A stretch of DNA of 6,697 bases, taken from positions 1 to 6,697 of the forward strand of contig DBZX01000043.1 in the NCBI GenBank assembly GCA_002311335.1, given 5' to 3'. Positions 1 through 5,083 of this stretch are shown here, in pieces. The notes under the pieces are model-generated. The model was given only the letters and a program-made list of their open reading frames with translations. It did no database searches and was not told the origin of the DNA. The position numbers and the translations under genes were made by a program. The DNA comes from a bacterium UBP10_UBA1149. GTDB lineage: Bacteria > Desulfobacterota > Binatia > UBA1149. Each line of letters begins with the position of its first letter. Position 1 is the first letter of the stretch.

Positions 1-560
1 TCGGGGCGGATGAAGTCGGGGTTGTCGTGCAGGTGGTCGAGCAGGCGCTGCTGGTAAGCCGAAAGCCTGAAGAAATAGTTCTGCTCTTCTATCCACTCGG
101 GCTCCAGCTCGTGGTCGGGGCACTTGCCGTCCACCAGCTCGCGGTCGGTGTAGAAGCGCTCGCAGCCGGTGCAGTAGTTGCCGCCGTAGCTGTCAAAGTA
201 GATATCGCCGGCGTCGTTGACGCGCGTGAGCACCTCGCGCACGAAGTCCACGTGGTAGGAGTCGGTTGTGCGCACGAAGTGGTCGTAGGTTATCGAGCAC
301 TCGTCCCAGGTTGACCTGAAAATATCCGACACGCGGTCGGCGTATTCACGCGGCTCACAGCCGGCGGCTTCAGCCGCGCGGGCTACCTTGTCGCCGTGCT
401 CGTCGGTGCCGGTCAGAAAGAACACATCCCTGCCCATCGAACGATAAAAGCGCGCCAGCGTGTCTACGATCACCGTGGTGTAGGTGTGCCCGAGGTGAGG
501 CTCCGCGTTCACGTAGTAAAGCGGGGTGGTGAGTTCGATGGTGGAAGGCTTGTCTGTCAT
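1..560 (-). CDS. metG: Methionyl-tRNA synthetase, N-terminal part (cut by window edge)
   Basis: Class I aminoacyl-tRNA synthetase that attaches methionine to tRNA(Met) in the cytoplasm. Only the first 186 codons are present; the gene runs off the left edge. The Rossmann catalytic domain is clear: the HIGH signature appears as HLGH at residues 22-25, followed by TGTDEHGDK at about 50-58, which is typical of MetRS. The connective-peptide zinc knuckle has Cys130, Cys133, Cys147 and His150. This CxxC-x13-CxxH single-knuckle form is the one known from Thermus-type enzymes, unlike the two-knuckle form of E. coli. The KMSKS loop and the anticodon-binding domain lie outside the window. The start is an ATG 16 nt downstream of the holB stop. 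It follows a short N-terminus of normal length, but no clear Shine-Dalgarno sequence precedes it, so translation may depend on coupling to holB. Family assignment is very secure. Confidence 0.96.
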   Translation of the reverse strand, partial: MTDKPSTIELTTPLYYVNAEPHLGHTYTTVIVDTLARFYRSMGRDVFFLTGTDEHGDKVARAAEAAGCEPREYADRVSDIFRSTWDECSITYDHFVRTTDSYHVDFVREVLTRVNDAGDIYFDSYGGNYCTGCERFYTDRELVDGKCPDHELEPEWIEEQNYFFRLSAYQQRLLDHLHDNPDFIRP

Positions 561-576
561 GACGAGGGTGTGGCGC

Positions 577-1641
577 TCAGCCTCTTATATGCAACAGGGC
601 ATCGCGGATGGCCAGTTTGGCGTTGGCGTTGCGGCCCAGGGCCAGCGTGCAGGAGTTCATGGTCAGCGAATCGCGCACCAGTCGGCGCGGGCTGCGTGCC
701 GCGGCCGCGTTGGCCAGTAGTCGGTCGAGTTCGCTGTTGCCCTGCGGCCGCGACTGCCCCAGGGCGGTCCTCGCCTTGGCCAGTTGCCACTCGGAGAGCA
801 GTTTCATTCGGCGCTTGCGTTCGGGCGTGCTGCTGTCCTTGCCCGATTTGCCGGCGAGCTGCCGCACCAGCGGCTCCAGGGGGAGCAAGGGATTTGCGAG
901 CAGCTCTTCCCAGCTGCTCACCAGCTTGAGTCTTTCGTCGATGGCGCGTTCGTCGGTAGCCAACGCGAGGTCGGCCCGGCCGCCGGCCAGCAAGGCGATC
1001 TCGGCTGAGCGGTGGCTGTCGATGCCCTGCGCGGCCATCACCCGGCCGAGCTCGTCGTCGTCGAGCAGGCCGAAACGAACAAACTGGCAGCGCGAGCGCA
1101 CGGTGGGCAGCAGGGCAGTCGGGTTGGCGGTCACCAGCACGAGGACGCAATCACCCGGCGGCTCTTCGAGCAGTTTGAGCATGGCGTTCTGCGCTTCGAC
1201 TCTGAGCAGCTCGGCGTCGCGGATGATGGCCACGTGCGGGCCGGGCCGCAGTGGCCTCATGGCCAGCGTGGTCACGAGCGGCTGCTGGGTAACTTCGGGC
1301 TTCTTGCGCGGAACGATCTGGGCGAGATAAATGGGCCTACCGTCTTCCATGGGCTCGACCACCGCGAGGTCCGGGTGACTGCCCGCGGCCAGCTGTCCGC
1401 AGCGATCGCACAGTTGGCCAGCGCCTTCTTCAAACAGCCCCCGGCAGTTCCCGGGTTGCTCGCACTTGAGCCGCGCGGCCAGCCACAACGCGGCCTTGAA
1501 CTTGCCGGTGCCCATCGGCCCACAGAAAATAAACGCATGGTGGTGGCGTCGCTCGCCCTCGCCTTGCCGTGGCACCAACCGTCGGAGCTTGTCGAGTTGC
1601 TCGCCGTGACCCTGCAGCGGCGAAAGATCAGCAGCGCTCAT
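577..1641 (-). CDS. holB: DNA polymerase III delta-prime subunit (clamp loader)
   Basis: AAA+ clamp-loader subunit that works with delta and tau/gamma to load the sliding clamp at primed DNA. The protein has 354 residues, close to the family norm. A P-loop-like segment GPMGTGKF lies at 41-48; the usual Ser/Thr after Lys is Phe. The zinc module has Cys60, Cys66, Cys78 and Cys81, with extra residues between the second and third Cys compared with the E. coli arrangement. It is followed by the usual HPD at 89-91. A Walker-B-like IIRDAE is at 139-144, the NAMLKLLEEPP helix at 152-162, and the SRC sensor motif at 183-185. The C-terminal third is helical and poorly conserved, as expected for the collar domain. 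The ATG start overlaps the tmk stop as ATGA, so the two are probably translationally coupled. A clamp-loader tau/gamma subunit is the main alternative, but the length, the degenerate P-loop and the tmk neighbour favour delta-prime. Confidence 0.93.
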   Translation of the reverse strand: MSAADLSPLQGHGEQLDKLRRLVPRQGEGERRHHHAFIFCGPMGTGKFKAALWLAARLKCEQPGNCRGLFEEGAGQLCDRCGQLAAGSHPDLAVVEPMEDGRPIYLAQIVPRKKPEVTQQPLVTTLAMRPLRPGPHVAIIRDAELLRVEAQNAMLKLLEEPPGDCVLVLVTANPTALLPTVRSRCQFVRFGLLDDDELGRVMAAQGIDSHRSAEIALLAGGRADLALATDERAIDERLKLVSSWEELLANPLLPLEPLVRQLAGKSGKDSSTPERKRRMKLLSEWQLAKARTALGQSRPQGNSELDRLLANAAAARSPRRLVRDSLTMNSCTLALGRNANAKLAIRDALLHIRG

Positions 1642-2279
1642 CGAGCTGCCCCGGATTGTGAAGCGAGAAACTCGTCTACCGTCGCCAGCACCGACGCTGT
1701 AACACTCGCCTGGTCGCGATTGCCGTCAATGCGGCGTACGCGTTCGGGGTCATCCTTGCAGCAGCCGGCAAAGCCGTCTCGCACCCGCTGGTGAAAAGCC
1801 GTCGGCTCGGCCTCGAAGCGGTCGCCCGGCCCGCCGCTGTGAACGCGGGCGCGCTCGAGTCCGATCTCTATTTCGCAGTCTATCCACAGCGTGAGATCCG
1901 GCACCAGTTGGCCCGCCGCCCAGGCGTTGAGTTCGTCGACCAGGGCGCGCTCGTGTCCGCGGCCGTGGCACTGGTAGGCGATAGTGGAGTCGCTGTAGCG
2001 GTCGCAGATCACCACCGCTCCGCGTTCGAGCGCCGGTCGTATGACCTCGGTCACGTGCTGGGCACGATCGGCGAGGAAGAGCAGGAGTTCGGCCCGCGGG
2101 TCCAACTCGGAGGCGGGGTCGGCCAACAGGCGTCGGATCTCGGCGGTAACCCGCGTGCCACCCGGCTCGCAGGTGAGGACGGTCTCGAGGCCGCGGTCTT
2201 CAAGGTGCGCCGCGAGCAGGCCCGCCTGGGTAGACTTGCCGCAGCCCTCGATGCCTTCCAGTGTCACAAGGGCTGCCAT
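1638..2279 (-). CDS. tmk: Thymidylate kinase (dTMP kinase)
   Basis: Phosphorylates dTMP to dTDP with ATP, an essential step of dTTP synthesis in the cytoplasm. The 213-residue length is typical. The P-loop GIEGCGKST spans 9-17 and lacks the Arg seen in the eukaryotic (type I) P-loop. The dTMP-binding EPGGT is at 38-42, the DRYSDST motif at 93-99 followed by AYQ at 101-103, and an Arg-containing LID segment at about 141-155 (LERAR...GDRFE). Together these indicate a bacterial type II enzyme. The start is the ATG that places the P-loop beta strand at the usual distance; a GTG four codons downstream is possible but less likely. No good Shine-Dalgarno sequence precedes it. A 71-nt gap separates it from the pilin-like genes upstream, and it overlaps holB downstream by 4 nt. 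tmk-holB pairing is widespread in bacteria. Confidence 0.95.
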   Translation of the reverse strand: MAALVTLEGIEGCGKSTQAGLLAAHLEDRGLETVLTCEPGGTRVTAEIRRLLADPASELDPRAELLLFLADRAQHVTEVIRPALERGAVVICDRYSDSTIAYQCHGRGHERALVDELNAWAAGQLVPDLTLWIDCEIEIGLERARVHSGGPGDRFEAEPTAFHQRVRDGFAGCCKDDPERVRRIDGNRDQASVTASVLATVDEFLASQSGAAR

Positions 2280-2302
2280 CGGCCGCGATGATTATGGCCC
2301 GC

Positions 2303-2316
2303 TTGCGAAATCGCAA
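2303..2316. repeat. Perfect 6-bp inverted repeat before tmk
   Basis: TTGCGA and TCGCAA arms separated by two bases lie 24 nt upstream of the tmk ATG, in the 71-nt gap after the pilin-like block. A CATAAT hexamer (2291-2296, minus strand) lies between the repeat and tmk, close enough to resemble a -10 box. However, no -35 hexamer sits at proper spacing, and transcription would start about 5 nt before the ATG. The palindrome could be an operator or a small RNA hairpin; it has no T-run to act as a terminator. Confidence 0.35.
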
Positions 2317-2350
2317 CCGTGTCCGCGAGCTCCTGGCCCCCTTGGAGGCG

Positions 2351-2707
2351 TCAGGGCGGGCAGCTAAGCCCGTGGTCGCGTTGCACGAGCAGCCTGCTGG
2401 CCCCGCCGCAGCGACCCAGCCCTTCGAGCACGCAAGCTCCAGCAGGCAGGGGCAGCAGGGCCGCGCTGGTCCAACTCACCGGTGGGCCCAGCATTGAGGC
2501 CGCCCAGTCCGGGTCAGTGCCAGCCATCGCCAGGGTGATGGCTGCGCGGGCGGCGTAACGGGCGCAAAGCGAGTCGCGGCGCGCCTGTAGCTCGACGACC
2601 AGCCCGCGCGAGAGCCCGGCCAGCGCCACGACGAGTGACAGCGTGGCGAGACACAGCAACAGGGTGGCCATGAGTACAGCGCCGCCTTGTGGCGGGTGTT
2701 CAGCCAC
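2351..2707 (-). CDS. Small PilX/GspK-like membrane protein, last gene of pilin cassette
   Basis: A 118-residue protein that I place, by position and N-terminus, as the PilX/GspK-type member of a minor pilin set. A short polar N-terminus contains QGGAVL at about 7-12, resembling the QRGAAL-type start of PilX/GspK proteins. One hydrophobic segment follows (about 11-33), then a basic helical stretch (LSRGLVVELQARRD) and a short variable tail with Cys at 92, 100 and 116. I chose the GTG at 2707 because it keeps the QGGAVL segment and overlaps the preceding stop by 8 nt; the same frame stays open further upstream inside the preceding gene, which is not credible as coding. An internal ATG at 2671 would cut into the hydrophobic helix. 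At 118 residues it is far shorter than classical GspK (about 300), so a PilX-like role is more likely. Function is inferred from context, not from strong homology. Confidence 0.62.
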   Translation of the reverse strand: MAEHPPQGGAVLMATLLLCLATLSLVVALAGLSRGLVVELQARRDSLCARYAARAAITLAMAGTDPDWAASMLGPPVSWTSAALLPLPAGACVLEGLGRCGGASRLLVQRDHGLSCPP

Positions 2708-3197
2708 CGCTGCTTTCTGCCGTCTCGGGTAGTGCGAACAGCAACAGGCCCGCGGCCGTGGGCACCGCCACTGCCCTGCTGTTGGAGGCCGAGCTCGAGA
2801 TGCCACCTGACTGGTCGTAGTAAGAAAACGCCGAGCCAACCGGCAGGCCTTTGACCAGGGTGCGCGATTGGCCACCGAACTGTTGCGCCAGTCTTCGCTG
2901 CGAACCACTGCCGCGAACGGCCAGCGTGGTGAGTTCCGAACTGTGCAGGTCGACCTCGCCGTCTCCGTCGCTGTCGCAGGCAAGCACGACCTTGTCCGAC
3001 AGTGCCTCCACGACCACGCCGGGGCCGGTGGCACAGCGCTCGAAACTACCGGCAAGCAGTCGTTCCACCTGCCGGTGGCGCAGCAGGTCGGCGCTGGCCC
3101 GTTCGCCGTCGTTCAGCACCGCGAGCCCCGACAGCATGGTGGCCGCGAGCGAAACCAGCAGGGCCGTTTCAAGACCGAGCACGGCGGCGCTCTCCAT
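2700..3197 (-). CDS. PilW/GspJ-like minor pilin with acidic DxDxD loop
   Basis: A 165-residue protein with an N-terminal hydrophobic helix (about 4-28), followed by a globular, Ser/Gly-rich part. If Glu10 is the +5 glutamate of a type IV prepilin, cleavage would fall after Ala5. That is a poor site, because the usual Gly at -1 is absent. The acidic stretch at 75-83 (DSDGDGEVD) has the D-x-D-x-D-x-x-x-D spacing of calcium-binding loops. Two Cys at 55 and 74 could form a disulfide. The ATG at 3197 leaves an 11-nt gap after the PilV-like gene. A TTG at 3212 overlaps that gene's stop as TTGA and would add five residues, giving the same style of junction as the gene before it. Earlier in-frame starts would overlap the upstream gene by more than 100 nt. 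The assignment rests on gene order and the helix, so it is moderate. Confidence 0.6.
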   Translation of the reverse strand: MESAAVLGLETALLVSLAATMLSGLAVLNDGERASADLLRHRQVERLLAGSFERCATGPGVVVEALSDKVVLACDSDGDGEVDLHSSELTTLAVRGSGSQRRLAQQFGGQSRTLVKGLPVGSAFSYYDQSGGISSSASNSRAVAVPTAAGLLLFALPETAESSGG

Positions 3198-3208
3198 CAG
3201 GCTGCTGC

Positions 3209-3559
3209 TCAAGGTTGCGCTTCGCAGGCCGGCAGCAAGGCGGCCAGCCTGGCCTGGTAAGGGCCCGACTGCACGGTGACCGTGGCCACGGCGAGTGCAC
3301 CTGGGCCGGGGCTCAAGCTGCGCGCGCAATCGAGACCAGCGGGGCAGCCGAGCACCGGCCCGCAGGGAGCCGCGAGCATGAGGTCGAGCCTGTTGCGGGC
3401 GGCGTCAAGAGCGGCGCTGCCCGCTCGGGTGAGAGACAAGGACAAAGCGGCCGAGCGCGCCAGGCCCACCAGCGGACCGGCCAGCAACGAGGCCAGTGCC
3501 AGCGCCGCCATGCACTCAAACAGCGAGCTTCCCGCGGGTGCCGTCGACGCTGCTTTCAA
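3209..3559 (-). CDS. PilV/GspI-like minor prepilin with TTG start
   Basis: A 116-residue protein with a recognisable prepilin-type N-terminus: a 10-residue leader ending in Gly10, then SSLFECMAALALASLL, with Glu15 in the +5 position followed by a hydrophobic helix to about residue 34. The +1 residue is Ser rather than Phe or Met. Several Cys follow (16, 66, 72, 78, 112), and the C-terminal domain is small and variable. Such proteins are processed by prepilin peptidase and sit at the tip of a pilus or pseudopilus. The start must be the TTG at 3559: later ATG/GTG codons lie inside or after the hydrophobic helix and would remove the leader. The TTG overlaps the FimT-like stop as TTGA, and a GGGGA about eight bases upstream may help ribosome binding. 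Position after a FimT-like gene supports PilV/GspI. Confidence 0.66.
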   Translation of the reverse strand: MKAASTAPAGSSLFECMAALALASLLAGPLVGLARSAALSLSLTRAGSAALDAARNRLDLMLAAPCGPVLGCPAGLDCARSLSPGPGALAVATVTVQSGPYQARLAALLPACEAQP

Positions 3560-4008
3560 TGCACCAATCCCCGCTGGTTTATCACCAGCTTCACCGTGCC
3601 ACCTCGCCGTCCGGCCAGCACCATGGTGGAGTTGTCGGCGAAGCCACCGGCCTGGAAGCGCACGTAGCCGCGGGCGGGCGCAGACAAAACCGAGACGCCG
3701 CCAGGCAGTGGGTAGGGGTCGTGGCGCAGCAGCCCGTCACTCACCACGAGCTCGGTCATGCCGGGTGTGATCTCGAGGTCGAACCAGCGAGATTCGAGAT
3801 AGGCGAGGCGCCGAGCGTCGGTGGCCGCGCGCAGGGCGACCGTGCGCGCAGCCGACAAACCGGCGGCCGACGACAGCTTGAGCGAGCTGGCGGTGACGGC
3901 TACCGCCGCCAATGAAAGCAGGGTCATCGACGCGAGCAGTTCGAGCAGAGTCCAGCCACCGTCGTGGCGGTTGCTGTTGGAGACACGATTGTGAGAAAAG
4001 GCCGTCAC
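3556..4008 (-). CDS. FimT/GspH-family pseudopilin
   Basis: A 150-residue type IV pilin-like protein. The prepilin motif is clear: leader to Gly18, then Trp19 at +1, TLLE with Glu23 at +5, and a hydrophobic helix to about 40. After cleavage by prepilin peptidase the Trp would be the N-terminal residue, where Phe is usual. The rest alternates beta-prone segments and ends in VKLVINQRGLV, resembling the final strand with an N-x-x-G turn seen in FimT/GspH domains. In known systems FimT/GspH proteins are minor pilins that initiate or cap the fibre. The start is a GTG at 4008, giving a basic 18-residue leader (RVSNSNRHDGG). There is no strong Shine-Dalgarno sequence. It is first in a block of four, begins 48 nt after gluQ, and its stop overlaps the next start. 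I cannot decide between type IV pilus and type II secretion. Confidence 0.82.
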   Translation of the reverse strand: MTAFSHNRVSNSNRHDGGWTLLELLASMTLLSLAAVAVTASSLKLSSAAGLSAARTVALRAATDARRLAYLESRWFDLEITPGMTELVVSDGLLRHDPYPLPGGVSVLSAPARGYVRFQAGGFADNSTMVLAGRRGGTVKLVINQRGLVH

Positions 4009-4056
4009 GGGTTGCAGTATGCACCCGCGGGCACCAGCCGGGCAATGACATTGCTG
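4009..4056 (-). promoter_or_regulatory. gluQ-fimT gap with weak promoter-like hexamers
   Basis: The 48-nt gap contains TTGCCC (4040-4045) and CATACT (4016-4021) on the minus strand, separated by 18 nt. Each matches the sigma-70 consensus at four of six positions. Transcription from it would begin almost at the GTG of the FimT-like gene, leaving little or no leader. It is therefore only a candidate for separate expression of the pilin-like block, and read-through from gluQ is equally likely. Confidence 0.2.
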
Positions 4057-4068
4057 TTAAGAAACAGC
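4042..4068. repeat. Two adjacent perfect inverted repeats at the gluQ stop codon
   Basis: Two short hairpins share two bases. On the plus strand, GCAATG/CATTGC (4042-4047 and 4049-4054) have a single base between them, and GCTGTT/AACAGC (4053-4058 and 4063-4068) have a four-base loop. The second stem spans the gluQ TAA stop. No T-run follows in the direction of transcription, so this is not a canonical rho-independent terminator. It could be an mRNA-stabilising or attenuating structure, or chance. Confidence 0.4.
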
Positions 4069-5076
4069 CCGCAATTCGTCCATCGCAGCGTTGGTTACGC
4101 TTATGTTATGGCGGACCAGGCATCGCAGTGAAAAATCTTTCAGCAGTTCTGCTGGCCGGCAAGCAGCCGCCGATGGTCGCAGCCCCAGCGCGCCGGCCAG
4201 CCAACCCACCAGCCGTTCGGGTGACACGCCGGCCTCGCGCAGGCTGGCCAACTCGAGCCCACCGTCACGCTTTGAAAGCTTTACGCCCGAGTCGTTGAGC
4301 AGCAACGGCAGGTGGGCCCAACTCGGCTCGCGGTCCGAGAGCGCGTGCCACAACTGCAGCTGGCCAGCGGTGGAACCGAGCAGGTCGGCACCGCGCACTA
4401 CCTCGGTGATGCCCATCTCGATGTCGTCTACAACTACCGCCAACTGGTAGGCGAACAGCGAGTCTCGGCGGCGCAGAACAAAGTCGCCACTACCCAATGC
4501 CGGGTTGTCGCCATGGGGACCGAGGACGAGGTCATCGAAGTTCATCACTTCGTTCTGTACGCGCAGGCGCACCGAGTTATCGCGGTCTTCGCCCGAGAGA
4601 ATGCGTTCGAGCCAGCCGGGTTCGCTGTGGTCGGGGCGCAGCCGCGCGGGGTAGCCAGCGGCGGCGCTATCACCGGCGGCACTGCCGGCAGAAGCGATAC
4701 CGGCAAGGTCGCGACGTGACAACGCGCAGGGAAACAGCAGGCCCGCTGCGTCGAGCCTTCGCAACGCGGCTTCGTAACGCTGGCCGCGGAGCGATTGCAG
4801 GTAGGGGCCGTGGCTACCGCCGACGGTGTCGTCTTCATCCCAGTCCAGCCCCAGCCACTCGAGCTCTCGGCGTTGCTGGTCGGCCATGCCGGGCACGACC
4901 CTGCCGCCGTCGAGGTCCTCGGTCCTGTACACGAGGGTGCCGTCCGACGAGCGCAACGACAGCCAGGCCAGGAGCAAGGCGGCAGCGTTGCCCAGGTGAA
5001 GTGGGCCGGTGGGCGAGGGGGCCAGTCTGCCCCTGGCCGCTTTGCCGGCCTGGCCGGCCTGGTCGCGGGGCGCCAC
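4057..5076 (-). CDS. gluQ: Glutamyl-Q tRNA(Asp) synthetase
   Basis: Activates glutamate and transfers it to the queuosine base at position 34 of tRNA(Asp). It is a shortened paralogue of GltX without the anticodon-binding domain. Residue numbers here count from the GTG at 5076, which gives 339 residues. The catalytic motifs are RLAPSPTGPLHLGN at about 17-30 (HIGH form HLGN), TEDLDG at 52-57, FAYQLAVVVDD at 208-218, VVRGADLLGST at 226-236, and KLSKRD at 266-271 (KMSKS form). The protein ends about 70 residues later, too soon for GltX (about 460-490). The zinc site seems eroded: a single Cys at 117 and a Tyr at 142 remain, while the expected second and third Cys positions carry Leu and Ala. I chose the GTG at 5076 because it follows the AsmA-family stop by 7 nt with GTAGG just upstream. 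A GTG at 5133 would overlap that gene by 50 nt and add 19 residues unlike the family. Confidence 0.9.
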   Translation of the reverse strand: MAPRDQAGQAGKAARGRLAPSPTGPLHLGNAAALLLAWLSLRSSDGTLVYRTEDLDGGRVVPGMADQQRRELEWLGLDWDEDDTVGGSHGPYLQSLRGQRYEAALRRLDAAGLLFPCALSRRDLAGIASAGSAAGDSAAAGYPARLRPDHSEPGWLERILSGEDRDNSVRLRVQNEVMNFDDLVLGPHGDNPALGSGDFVLRRRDSLFAYQLAVVVDDIEMGITEVVRGADLLGSTAGQLQLWHALSDREPSWAHLPLLLNDSGVKLSKRDGGLELASLREAGVSPERLVGWLAGALGLRPSAAACRPAELLKDFSLRCLVRHNISVTNAAMDELRAVS

Positions 5077-5083
5077 GCGGTGC

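Noticed and set aside
1012..1794. 260-codon open frame on the plus strand
   Set aside because: It lies antisense to holB and tmk, which have clear motifs. Its translation shows no domain and has the His/Gln/Gly-rich composition typical of a GC-rich antisense frame.
2708..3055. Extended N-terminus for the PilX-like gene starting at 3055
   Set aside because: The extra 116 codons lie inside the PilW-like gene in another frame and are Ser/Arg/Pro-rich without motifs; the GTG at 2707 fits the family N-terminus.
3198..3329. Extended N-terminus for the PilW-like gene starting at 3329
   Set aside because: It would overlap the PilV-like gene by more than 100 nt and place an Arg/Gly-rich stretch before the membrane helix, unlike any pilin-like leader.
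2351..4008. Complete type II secretion gspHIJK set
   Set aside because: The fourth gene encodes only 118 residues against about 300 for GspK, and no other gsp gene is present. A type IV pilus-type set fits at least as well, so the system is left open.
4057..5076. Full glutamyl-tRNA synthetase (gltX) or a truncated one
   Set aside because: The protein ends about 70 residues after the KMSKS-like motif, with a complete catalytic domain, as in GluQ-RS. There is no sign of a frameshift or a remnant anticodon domain downstream.
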